Of a stretch of 59,763 nucleotides of DNA, positions 1-9,700 are shown piece after piece. This DNA comes from Thermoanaerobaculia bacterium. GTDB taxonomy: Bacteria; Acidobacteriota; Thermoanaerobaculia; Multivoradales; J023. Both the position numbers and the translations under genes were made by a program. The first letter of the stretch is position 1; each line of letters begins with the position of its first letter. The notes under the pieces were generated by a model that saw nothing but the letters and a program-made list of their open reading frames with translations, made no database searches and had not been told where the DNA came from. Where the stretch lies: assembly GCA_028066595.1 (NCBI GenBank), contig JALCBJ010000040.1, forward strand, positions 1 through 59,763, written 5' to 3'.

Positions 1-155
1 TGACTCCGTATCTTGGAGCCGGTCGGTGTCCAATTTCAACTGAAGCAATACACCTGGTTGTTCCCTTGCCTATCCTCAAACAGCTTGATCGCTTCTCGTC
101 GGGGCACCCGATCTATAGAACTCGCACTGGGCACAAATATTCGCAAACTTCGTTG
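1..155. other. Window edge, no gene seen
   Basis: I see no supported coding region, RNA gene or clear terminator here. It lies downstream of the minus-strand SGNH hydrolase that ends at 156, so it may hold that transcript's 3' end. The one plus-strand reading that starts here runs into that gene and has no recognisable product. Confidence 0.5.
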
Positions 156-1460
156 TCAGTGTGCTTGACCGTAGATGCGCTCACCAATCGCTGCACCAAG
201 AATCTGGTTCCCCTGCCAATTCACGTGGCAGCAGCTATCTCGGTAGATCGTTTCCTCTCGGCCCAAATAGACTCCCGTGAGGTCAAAGAACGAAACTCCT
301 CGGCTTTTGATCTCTAGGCCTCTCTCGCGGAGAACTGGATATCCAACCCGCACTACCTCAGCGTTGAGAGAGGTTTCTCTGAGAGCTATTCGCCTTTCCT
401 CGTCAGTGAAGGGCTTCGAGCCCTCGACATACTGATTGGGTTGAAGAAAGTGATAATAGGCGATACCCTCGGAGTGTGCGATTGCTGCCATCGCAAGGGA
501 AGATCGCTTCCAGATATCGCCAATCAGGCTCATGCAGGCGGTGCTGGAGCTACTCAGACACGGATCCCCCAGTTCGGCGACGTACTTCTCTGAGCCGCTC
601 GGTAGTCGCTGCATCTGGAACTCGAGGTTCCGCGCTTCAGCTTCCAGCATTCGGATCCGTGAGCCCACTAGTGCCCGGACGAGATGTGATCGTTGGAGCC
701 ACCGACGGCCTGCAAGCGATAGTCGCCACGTATCGGCGAGTCGCTGAGCGCGAATGACCCCGCCGGCCAATTCGATCTCGGAGCGACTGGCAGCGCCGGC
801 AGAAAAGGCAAGACCTTTCAGATACTGAGATCTCGACGGGAACAAGGGGTGGTAGCCATCCGAAGCGTCGAATGAACCTGTTCTGATCTCGTTCAGCCCG
901 TCTAAATTCACGACTACGTCGAAAGGCACACCGAGCAACAACATCTGAGAGAACACCATCAACTGCTGCGGTTGTTTGAATCCGCCTGCTGCGCCATTGA
1001 CAAGACGGACTCGACCGACATCCCTCTCCTCCAACTGGTTCACCAATATGTCGCCGCCAAAGATCGCCATCTGGGCTGCTACTGAACCTCCGAAGATGCC
1101 GACCACGAAATCCTCCTCTTGGAGGTCCCGATAGTCTCCAAAGGAGGATAGAAACCCGAACACATTCCTACTACGATTTGCCAACGCCCATGCCGAGACC
1201 TTGCTTTGCGGGAAAATGTTATCCCACCGCTTCTGGAAGTCTGCTTCGACCACGGTCTGCTCCGCAACCGCCCAGCCCTGGAAGGGATGGAGGCGGAAGG
1301 CTGCCGCGACTCCGCCATCAGGATGATGTTCCTCCCCAGGGAGCTCCGTTGCCTGGCGCTCCGCGGGCATCAGGTCGAAGATCCGAAACACGAGTTCTGT
1401 GAATACGAGCGTAAGCACCGCGGATAGGCACAGAAGTAGGATCTTTTTAACGCCTTCCAT
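156..1460 (-). CDS. Membrane-anchored SGNH/GDSL-type hydrolase-like protein
   Basis: The protein has 434 aa. An N-terminal hydrophobic helix (about residues 5-25) acts as signal anchor, so the catalytic part should face the periplasm. SGNH landmarks are visible: GGSVAA with the candidate nucleophile Ser126, a Gly-rich block (NGAAGG, about 154), the NLDGLNE block (about 185), and a C-terminal Asp408-x3-His412 pair followed by an N-W-Q-G-N stretch. SGNH proteins of this layout commonly add or remove acyl groups on exopolysaccharides; the substrate here is unknown. The gene follows the sulfatase-like gene (ending at 1494) after 33 nt on the same strand, so the two are probably co-transcribed. 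The start is the ATG at 1460; no strong Shine-Dalgarno sequence is visible. The D-x3-H spacing is one residue longer than the usual D-x2-H, so activity is likely but unproven. Confidence 0.72.
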   Translation of the reverse strand: MEGVKKILLLCLSAVLTLVFTELVFRIFDLMPAERQATELPGEEHHPDGGVAAAFRLHPFQGWAVAEQTVVEADFQKRWDNIFPQSKVSAWALANRSRNVFGFLSSFGDYRDLQEEDFVVGIFGGSVAAQMAIFGGDILVNQLEERDVGRVRLVNGAAGGFKQPQQLMVFSQMLLLGVPFDVVVNLDGLNEIRTGSFDASDGYHPLFPSRSQYLKGLAFSAGAASRSEIELAGGVIRAQRLADTWRLSLAGRRWLQRSHLVRALVGSRIRMLEAEARNLEFQMQRLPSGSEKYVAELGDPCLSSSSTACMSLIGDIWKRSSLAMAAIAHSEGIAYYHFLQPNQYVEGSKPFTDEERRIALRETSLNAEVVRVGYPVLRERGLEIKSRGVSFFDLTGVYLGREETIYRDSCCHVNWQGNQILGAAIGERIYGQAH

Positions 1461-1493
1461 TACACAGCAAGGATGACTGACAAGACGATCAGG

Positions 1494-2969
1494 TCACTGC
1501 GTATCGACATAACCTAGCGCTTCAAGTTGTCTTCGTAGCTCCTCGTCTGCAAAATCGATAGTATTCACATTCTTGATCTCCGCCTTGGGCTTCTGCGCGA
1601 TGATCTCGGTCATCTCGGACACCAATTGATCCACCAAGTCAGGGTAGTCCTCTGCCAGATCAACGACTTCCTCAGGATCTGTCTCGAGGTTGAATAGTTG
1701 GTATACAAAATCGCCCGGCCCCCTTCGAACCCTCAGTACTTTCCATGGAAATCGAAGCACAAATCTCGCTCTGTCGATCTCGCTCAAGATGGGAGCTGAC
1801 TCGAGTGAAGCACCCTTCATTCGAGGAACCAGGCTTCGACCTTGCAACTCATGACCGGGCGATATCCGGAGCAACTCCAGGATCGTCGGCTTGACATCGA
1901 TTAGCGCTACTGGTTCCGGCACACGGAGGCCAGCCAGGTTGTCGAGCGGGAAGCGGAAGATCAATGGAACTCGCACGGTCTCTTGAAACAGAGTCAACCC
2001 ATGGAGGAAGCTACCGTGTTCGAGGAACTCTTCGCCATGATCGGCTAGTACCACGAAGATCGTTCGATCCCAAAGGCCTTCGGCCTTCAGTACCTCGATC
2101 AGCTTCCCGACATATCGATCTGTGTAGCGGATGCCACCATCGTAGAGGCCTACGATCTTTAGCTTGTCACTTTCGGTCAATCCTGTCCTATCGGCGAAAC
2201 CCTTGAACTGGTTGAGTCCCATATACCGATGAATCGCGGCCTTGGAGTTGGTGCCGTCCAGAGGCCCCTCATACTCGGGGAAGTACATGGTGTCGAACGG
2301 TGGAGGCGGGTCGTACGGAAGATGTACATCGTAGGTATGGATGAAGAGAAAGAACGGTGCCTCCGGTGGATCCCGTAGCCAAGCCTCGACGTCGGAGAAA
2401 GTACGGCGGAAACCACCGAATTCCTCCACGAAACTGTCGAAGCCGCGGTCAAATCCCAGCTGTGCCGACATCTTTCCTGCACCTGTGAAAGCTGCCGTTG
2501 TGAAGCCAGCGTGTCGCAACGTCTCCGCCAGCATCGGCGTTTCATTCGATACGTGCGACACGTAGCGGGATTGAAACAACGCCTTGTGTGAAGGATCCGT
2601 ATGTGAGGACTGAGCGATCGCCAGGTCGAAGACCACACTCTTCTCCGCGAGGGCGTCGAGATTCGGACTCGTATTGCGGGAGTATCCATAGAGACCTAGG
2701 TGATCTGCACGGAGCGTGTCGAGGGAGAGGATGACGACATTGAGTCTTCGCGTCGTTTCTGAAGCGTGAGCACCTCCAAGCTCCTCCTTCGGCCCCGAGC
2801 ATCCACTGAACACGAACCCAGCCACAACCCATCCACCGAAAAGAATCGAGAGACCGGACAGGAATCGCCTCCGGGGCCCAGATTCACCATTGACTGTCGT
2901 ATCCGCCTGAGCGCCGAAGCGTCCCAGGGAGACCACATCGTTATCCGAGTCGATAGAGCTTAGTCTCAC
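1494..2969 (-). CDS. Sulfatase-like (alkaline phosphatase superfamily) lipoprotein
   Basis: The reading frame stays open up to 3152, but I place the start at the GTG at 2969. It has GAGG five bases upstream, and it avoids overlap with the divergent gene at 3128. The 491-aa product then begins with a Tat-like RRRFLSG segment (residues 33-39), a hydrophobic stretch and a lipobox ending at Cys57. The superfamily metal motif SLDTLRADHLGLYG follows (Asp84), and the ADHGEEFLEHG block lies further on. The nucleophile position reads H-T-D-P-S-H, giving Thr124 where formylglycine sulfatases have Cys or Ser. The C terminus ends in an LEALGYV tail shared with the other family members here. It is probably a periplasmic lipoprotein hydrolase or transferase acting on a surface glycan; the name sulfatase is by family only. 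Confidence 0.8.
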   Translation of the reverse strand: MRLSSIDSDNDVVSLGRFGAQADTTVNGESGPRRRFLSGLSILFGGWVVAGFVFSGCSGPKEELGGAHASETTRRLNVVILSLDTLRADHLGLYGYSRNTSPNLDALAEKSVVFDLAIAQSSHTDPSHKALFQSRYVSHVSNETPMLAETLRHAGFTTAAFTGAGKMSAQLGFDRGFDSFVEEFGGFRRTFSDVEAWLRDPPEAPFFLFIHTYDVHLPYDPPPPFDTMYFPEYEGPLDGTNSKAAIHRYMGLNQFKGFADRTGLTESDKLKIVGLYDGGIRYTDRYVGKLIEVLKAEGLWDRTIFVVLADHGEEFLEHGSFLHGLTLFQETVRVPLIFRFPLDNLAGLRVPEPVALIDVKPTILELLRISPGHELQGRSLVPRMKGASLESAPILSEIDRARFVLRFPWKVLRVRRGPGDFVYQLFNLETDPEEVVDLAEDYPDLVDQLVSEMTEIIAQKPKAEIKNVNTIDFADEELRRQLEALGYVDTQ

Positions 2970-3127
2970 TTGGTCCTCAGGGTTGCCGGCAACTCGCTTC
3001 GATGGCGCCGAAGACAGTACAGTTTCACGCACTTCTTGGCCAGTCAACCGGCTACATCGACGAGTGATAGGCGCTGACACAGGCCGCGCAGACCCACGCC
3101 GGATACAGATGCTACGATCCCCTCGCG

Positions 3128-4720
3128 ATGACTGGCCAAGTATCTCAGCCACCGTCCGGCACGTCGCTATCGCTTCGAAAGGCGCTCTCCATTGCCACCT
3201 GGTTCGTCACGACCGTTCTCCTAGTTCTCGGAGCTGGCGAGATTGGAATCCGGTGGGCGATCCGAGGCGGCGTAGAAGGCCTTCGCGACCCGGCACGATA
3301 TACTCACCCATTCTGCAACGACGACTATCACAAGTTGCGTTTCCTCTGGAGCCGTACGAGGGACCTCCGTCCCGGCACCTACGTACAGCATCCGACACTT
3401 GGTTGGGTACCGGATCGACCTGAAAAGGCAGCTGCCCTCGGTTCGATCTCGGCCGGCGACCAACCTGGGCCGCTGATTGGTCTTTTCGGAGACTCCTTCG
3501 CGGCCGGCGTGCCACCTGCGCCGCCAGACGGACGTATCGCTGCTCTGCTTCAGGATTCTATGCCCGCCGGAGTAGTGGCGGACTGGGCCGTATCAGGCTA
3601 CGGCATCGACCAAATCTATCTACGCTTTCGGCAGGCTCTCGACGGAGAATACGGTTCTGCTCCCGATGAGATCGTGCTAGGCGTGTTGCAGGACGACGTC
3701 GACCGTGTCGTGGAGCGATTCCGTGCCGGACCCAAGCCGTACTTCGAGTTGGTCGGCGACCGTCTGGAACTCCGGGGGATCCCCATCGAGGCTCCTCCCG
3801 AAGCATGGTTGAAAGACAACCCAGTCCGGATCCGGAGTTACCTGAAAGCCTGGCTCCAGACTGGGTACTACAACCGAAACGCATGGCAGAGACGAGGGCA
3901 GACAGTCTATGAAAGCGAGTGCTTGCGCGGCACGAAGGAGGCGATCGCCAGCCGCCTTCTAGAACGTCTCGTGCACGAGTCTCGCGAGGCAGGAATCGAG
4001 CCGTTGTTTGTCCTGTTCTACGGCGAGAGAGCTCTGCGGGTGGAGACTTGGCGAGAGGCCTTTCTTCGCGACACGCTCTCTCGGCTTGGTGCCCGGATCA
4101 TCGACACCAAACCCTTGTTCCTAGAGGCGGCCGAAGATGTTGGGATTGGTCTATCCGACTTTTTTTTCCCATTGCCTAACGGACATCCGAATATTCGCGG
4201 TAACGATTTGGTAGCCCGAGAGATCTATCGAAGATATCGATCGGAGTACTCATGGCCCCTGGAGATCCACCGTGCTTGGAAACTGACAGTCGAGTTGGGT
4301 AAACAGGCTCAGAATTCGGTCGAGGTCGATCTGGAGGGGTGGGCCACAGACGGTGACTTTTTTAGCTGGACTCGGGAACCGGTTGCCCGTGTGCGAATCA
4401 ACACCAACATCCCAGCCGACCGCGATCTGATACTGCAACTCGACGCACACTGTGCGCTGAGGCGGCCAGACGACGAACGCTCACTCGTGGTGAGATTCAA
4501 TGGCACTCAGATTGGCGAATATGCAATGGCTACGTTTCCTGACTGCTGGACATCACGCCTACTGGAAGCGGCCATCCCCTCTGAACTTGTTACCGCTGAC
4601 CAAGTTAGTGTCGAAATCGACCTTCCATCGCTCTTGGCTCCAGGTGAGGCAGGTTTCGATCTCAACGATACGAGGAAACTAGGCATCGCCTTTACTAGCA
4701 TGACACTCCGCGAGCGGTAG
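3128..4720 (+). CDS. Membrane-anchored SGNH hydrolase with C-terminal beta-rich domain
   Basis: The protein has 530 aa. A signal-anchor helix spans about residues 20-45. The SGNH core carries the textbook block I GDSFAAG (Ser123), a V-S-G-Y-G block (155-159), and a C-terminal N-G-H-P-N motif with His353. The usual Asp of the D-x-x-H pair is replaced by Asn351, so the triad may use another acid such as Asp344. Residues about 380-530 form a separate region rich in beta-type sequence, likely a binding domain. The gene diverges from the sulfatase-like gene across about 160 bp. AlgX/AlgJ-type proteins that acetylate exopolysaccharides share this anchored-SGNH plus binding-domain layout. That role fits the glycan locus but is inference. 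Confidence 0.72.
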   Translation: MTGQVSQPPSGTSLSLRKALSIATWFVTTVLLVLGAGEIGIRWAIRGGVEGLRDPARYTHPFCNDDYHKLRFLWSRTRDLRPGTYVQHPTLGWVPDRPEKAAALGSISAGDQPGPLIGLFGDSFAAGVPPAPPDGRIAALLQDSMPAGVVADWAVSGYGIDQIYLRFRQALDGEYGSAPDEIVLGVLQDDVDRVVERFRAGPKPYFELVGDRLELRGIPIEAPPEAWLKDNPVRIRSYLKAWLQTGYYNRNAWQRRGQTVYESECLRGTKEAIASRLLERLVHESREAGIEPLFVLFYGERALRVETWREAFLRDTLSRLGARIIDTKPLFLEAAEDVGIGLSDFFFPLPNGHPNIRGNDLVAREIYRRYRSEYSWPLEIHRAWKLTVELGKQAQNSVEVDLEGWATDGDFFSWTREPVARVRINTNIPADRDLILQLDAHCALRRPDDERSLVVRFNGTQIGEYAMATFPDCWTSRLLEAAIPSELVTADQVSVEIDLPSLLAPGEAGFDLNDTRKLGIAFTSMTLRER

Positions 4721-4998
4721 GTTCCCATGTTGAACGAAACCGATCGCACCGGAAAGCGCGCCGAAGCACACAGATGCCTCCTGTAGATCGGCTCATCACT
4801 GATACTATTCCTGCCGGCCTGTGTTGCGTCCCTAGTTCAGAAGCCTCTTGGTTGTAGTAGTTGGCCATCACATATCTGTTCGGTCTCACATCCAGTGAGG
4901 GGAACCACCTTCAGAAGCTCAACGGTCATTCCCTCGGGCCACGTTGAGGAAGATTCCTACCCGAGACGGGGGTTGCCGAGGGAACGAGAGGACTTGTA

Positions 4999-6747
4999 GT
5001 GATCGATCGCTTCCGGCCAACGCCGCCGCTACTTCCGAACTGCTATGGGGTAACTGTCGTTGCGGCGTCGATCCTGGCAGCCACCCACTTTCATCTTTCG
5101 TCAGTTGTCGGGACTGACGACGCCTACATATACTTTCGAATTGCAAGACACATCTGGCAAGAGCTAGGTCCCGTTTTCAATCCGGGGGACAGTCATACTC
5201 CGGCTACCAGCCTACTCTGGAGCTACGTTCTGGCCTACACAGCGAGACTGTTCGATTCTGACGACTTTCCTACAATCGCGCAGAACGTGACGACTACTCT
5301 CTTCTTTGGCTCAAGCGTGTTTCTTAGCTTATCATTTCGCAGATATCTCGGAATCTTCTCGGTCCTGGCGCCATTTGCACTCGCTTCGATTTCTCTATTC
5401 CACTCCTTGGTTGGACTTGAGATCTGCTTTGCCGTATTCAGCCTATCGGTCGCTCTTTGGTGCTTCTTCGTGTTGCGATCGCCGGCCGCGACTGGTGCTG
5501 CCGTTGCTCTTGCCTTCTTCTGTAGAGCCGACGCTGTCTTGATCGGTGCTCCTCTGGGGCTGTTGGCCATCTGGGGCGACACCGACGATCCCGAGCAGCG
5601 GCCGAAGAGACCGCTCTTGCGAATGTGTATCTCGTTTCTCGGCGTATTTGCTACGGGTACCGTGCTGCACTACCGTGCGAGCGGCCAAGTGCTACCGGCG
5701 ACGCTTCACGCGAAGGTAGTTCAGGGGCAAGGACACTGGACTACGTTTGCTGAGACCATCGGGCAGTATCTCGAGCTCGCCCTGGGGTTAGGTTGGATCG
5801 GGGCATTCTTCGCCGTCGTTGGCCTATTGGCAACGCGTATCGTAGGCGCTTGTCTCTTTATGGCAGCAGTGCTTCAAGCAAGTGCCTACTCACTGCTCTC
5901 CGTAGCAGATTATCCCTGGTACTCATGGCAGATCATGCTTTCGATCCGAATACTCGTCGTATTCGGAATAGTAGCCACGGTGTGGTTCGCCTTTTCGATG
6001 GCCTCTACGGCCCTGCACCAACAGGGAATGCGCAGTGCAGGTGTCCGCACCTCTTCGACGTTTGGTTTGGTAATCCTCCTCTTCTCGATCGCATGGCTCT
6101 CCTGGGAGCTGCTGAGCTCCCCGTCGACCAAGCGGCTCGAAGCGATTCCAGCGATGTCGGCATCCGGCCCGCACAAGACCTACTACGACATCGCGGAGAA
6201 AGCTTGTATGGAAGCTAGTGATACAAGTGGCTCCTTCGCTGGCTCGGAGGTCCTGTTGGCGCAAGAAATCGGTATCGTCGGCTATCTCTGTCCAAGACTC
6301 CAGGTCCGTGATGTCAACGGATTGGCTTCGCCCGGGATCAACTCAAAAACGCTTGACAATTGGGCGTACTGGGTACGCCGATACCGCCCCCGATTTCTCA
6401 GTCTTCGTGGGGGAAAGGGCCGGATCCTAGAATTCGAAACATCCAACCCTCAACTGAAGTTGCGGTATCTTCGGACCGTATATCATCTAGAGTTCGGATT
6501 CCCAGTGAGTCTCTACGAACGGTTGGGATCTAGGGGAAGCCCGAGCAGTGTTGTGTGGTACGGAGACCGCGGCCGGCAGATAGTGTTCCGAGACGGTTTC
6601 GAGGATGCCTCGATGGCCGCTTGGTCAAAGGCCGTCCGATCCTCACAGCGTCGTTGGAGACCAATTCACACTTCGACCGACTACTCGACCAGGCCGAGAG
6701 TCCGCAACCGCGCGGCCATTCGCTCACCCACCCGTCGAGATCCATAA
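4999..6747 (+). CDS. Polytopic membrane protein, GT-C glycosyltransferase-like
   Basis: The protein has 582 aa with roughly nine to ten hydrophobic segments between residues 15 and 365, then a soluble C-terminal part. The first loop holds a G-T-D-D-A-Y motif (Asp40-Asp41), the acidic pair typical of lipid-linked GT-C sugar transferases. A GTG start at 4999 is backed by GAGAGGA seven bases upstream. From residue 532 it carries DGFEDASMAAWSKAV, matching the C-terminal motif of two other proteins in this window, but here another 36 residues follow. Those extra codons overlap the 3' end of the convergent giant glycosyltransferase gene (6681-6747), as if the original stop had been lost. The predicted role is transfer of a polyprenyl-linked sugar at the membrane; the substrate is unknown. 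Confidence 0.68.
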   Translation: MIDRFRPTPPLLPNCYGVTVVAASILAATHFHLSSVVGTDDAYIYFRIARHIWQELGPVFNPGDSHTPATSLLWSYVLAYTARLFDSDDFPTIAQNVTTTLFFGSSVFLSLSFRRYLGIFSVLAPFALASISLFHSLVGLEICFAVFSLSVALWCFFVLRSPAATGAAVALAFFCRADAVLIGAPLGLLAIWGDTDDPEQRPKRPLLRMCISFLGVFATGTVLHYRASGQVLPATLHAKVVQGQGHWTTFAETIGQYLELALGLGWIGAFFAVVGLLATRIVGACLFMAAVLQASAYSLLSVADYPWYSWQIMLSIRILVVFGIVATVWFAFSMASTALHQQGMRSAGVRTSSTFGLVILLFSIAWLSWELLSSPSTKRLEAIPAMSASGPHKTYYDIAEKACMEASDTSGSFAGSEVLLAQEIGIVGYLCPRLQVRDVNGLASPGINSKTLDNWAYWVRRYRPRFLSLRGGKGRILEFETSNPQLKLRYLRTVYHLEFGFPVSLYERLGSRGSPSSVVWYGDRGRQIVFRDGFEDASMAAWSKAVRSSQRRWRPIHTSTDYSTRPRVRNRAAIRSPTRRDP

Positions 6748-9700
6748 CGGCTTCGGATGGTCCTACGCGCTGCCCGGCCCAAGTTCTGCGCCTCCTGGGG
6801 CTCATCCACCAAGCGACGCATCTGGCGGGCCGCATGGTCCACGTCGGGCTCGGCCCAAACCTGACCTTTCCCGCCAGGGTACTGTCCTTTACCGACGGCC
6901 GTGAGCCGACACTCCACCAGGCCGGCATTGGACGCGTCGGTGTAGTCGCGGTTGCCAGAGAAGTCTGTCACCACGACGGGCTTGCCCAATGCCATGGCTT
7001 CCGCAGGGCCACGGCCGAAACCCTCGGCTCGGTGCAACGAGACATATGCATCACACGAGGCCGTGAGGCCCAGGAGCCGCCCGCGATCGAGCATCTCGTC
7101 CACCAGGAAGAGTCGCGGATCAGCTTCGATCTCGTCGAGGAGTCGGCGCCAATGCTCCTGCTTCGGGTCAGCGTTCACTGTCTTCAGGACCAGCCCGACC
7201 GATCGGTCGTCCGGATCAAACGCTGAACGGAACGCGTCGAGGACGGCACGCGGGTTCTTGCGCTCCACATAGGAACCGAAATCGAAGCTCTGGAGGAAGA
7301 GGAATCGGTCGTCCGGTAGGCCGAACTCTCCCCGATGAACCGTCTCGACGTCGGATACGTCGACCCCGTACGGCAAGTGGACTACCGGCACCGGGCTGAT
7401 CGGCGCAAAGACCTCCTGGACGTAGCGCGAAGGAACCCAGACTTCGTCTACCAGATCCAGCGCCGAGGCCCACTGCTGCGGGCAGGCCGGGAGCTCCCAC
7501 AGCAGGTAGGCGATCGTATAGCGGCCATCCAGGGCCTGTGGTCCGAGCCGCCCCACCGTCTCCGCCATCAGGTCGGCGTTCACGTGGAGCAGGTTCGCAC
7601 GGTAGCGATAGTCCGCAGAGGCACGCTCGGGGTGTAGAGCCGTGTTGAATACCTCGATGGCCGCGTACTCGAGGCCTACCGAGTCGAAAGCGGCTCGGAT
7701 GGTGCGGGCGTCTTCCTGGATTCCTAGGGTCGCCAGCTCGTGCTCGACCACCTGGATACCCGGTTCGAGGCTTCCCACCGTGCCAGGGATCTGGTTGGCA
7801 GATCTCTCGGGGCCGAGGCGATCCTCGATTTTCTCGATCTCGTACGAGTAGTCTGTGGCGACCGCACGATCGACCCATTGGCGGTAGGCGTGCCGCCCTT
7901 CCTGCTGATCGAGCGGGTAGGACTTGCGGAGATCCTCACGCAGGCTCCAGATGAACCACTCGAAGTTCGTGAATAGCTTGCCCTCGACCGGCTCAAGCTC
8001 GTTGCAGGGACGTTCGAACCAACCCCAGTCGATGTCCGGTAGCAACCAGTCCTGGACATCGACTTGCCGGCCGTTGGCCAGATGGAGCCAATGGAGGAAA
8101 CGATGACGACCGCGATCGTCATCCAGGGGGAACGAGGTCTGGAGGTAGTCGCTCGCACTCCACAAAGCCGCCAGGAAGCGATTCAACGGTTTCCGCGCCG
8201 CCACCTGCCAGTCATGGTTCTCGCCTACCTCCTCCGCTGCTTGTTGCAGCGAAGACCAGGGACGAGCGCGCGGACTACGAAAGCTCTGCAGTGGACTGAT
8301 GTTCTCTTGAGGTGATCGTTCGAGGTACGTATCGGCGGTTGATGACTTGCGGGCTCGGTAGCTCAAGCTGATCCACTCCGGCCCAGCCAAGCTGTCGTGT
8401 TCGACTGCCACGAGCTCGCCGCCTGACTCCTCGATCAGCGCCTCGACCTCGCGTTCGGCGATGACATGCATCTCGATTCCCGCATGCGCCGCGGACGAGG
8501 CTTCGGCTGCCGTGCCAACCTCGTCGCCCAACGTCACCTCGATGAAACCGTGAGCGGGCTCACTCCCATGGTCTCCGAACCAAGTGATGAACTCCTGCAC
8601 GAGATCGATCTGGTACTCGTGCCGACCGGCTTCGGTAGGCGCCGAGGCGATCAACTGCAGCAGCTCCGACTCACCGGGTTCGATGGGGCGCTTGAGCGCC
8701 GTGCGTCCATCATCAGAGACTGCGACGTGGCCGTCGGAGTCAAGCCACTGGTTTGCGAGGCGAATCTGATAGATGCCCAGAGTTTCGACCGATGGCCATG
8801 TGTGCGGGCTCCGATTGGTGATCCGGACGTCCAGCTCGAAACTCGCCCCTGCCGCGACCTCGGAGGGAGCGTTCAGGACCTCGATCGCCGCTTCGTAGGC
8901 ACCTTCGGCCAGAGTACTGAGCTCTGCATCGCCGCCGCGAATCTCTCCAGGGACCTGGAATACAGCGACACCGCCGGGCTCGAGAATACGGAAGAAGTCG
9001 CGAATGTAGTTGCGAGCCAGGTCGGGCCGGATGTGCTGGAGCACGCGACCGGTATAGATGAAACTGAAGGAATTGTCGGGAAACGCGCCCAGATGATCGG
9101 CCGGGTTATGGACATACGAGACGTTGTCCTCCGGAGTATGCTCTCGCGCCAGTCGGACCATGGTCTCCGAGATGTCCACACCGACAGCGCGACGGAAGTG
9201 AGGAGCCATGCCGCGGGTCAGCCGACCCGCACCGCAGCCGAAGTCCAGTGCCGCCCCTCCCGGAGGCTCCAGCCCCAGCTCCTGCAACTCATCTAGAGTG
9301 TCGTCGATCTCCTGTCGTCCGGTGGCAAAGAAGTCTTCCAGGTCCCACCGACCGTGTCGCTTGTCGTCTTCCGAAAGGATGGCCCACAGTGGATCTGACT
9401 GGGCCAACGCCTCCCAGGTATCGTGCACGGCCTCGAGATCTTCGTTCCCGGCCTGGAACGCTTGGCTCGTATCCGCCTGGTCAACCGACGTCTCGACCGT
9501 TCGGACCGGACGCGACGAGCTCGAAACGATCTTCCGAAGTCCGCGAATCCGCGCACTCCACCGAGACCGGAACGGTAGATCGCGTTCCACGGGGGCGAGG
9601 AGCCGAGCCGGCAGGTGATACTCGACTCGACCAATACCGAGAAGCCAGTAGGCAAACGCGTTCCTCGACGTGGTCAAGGGCTCCGGAAACGACTCCTGCA

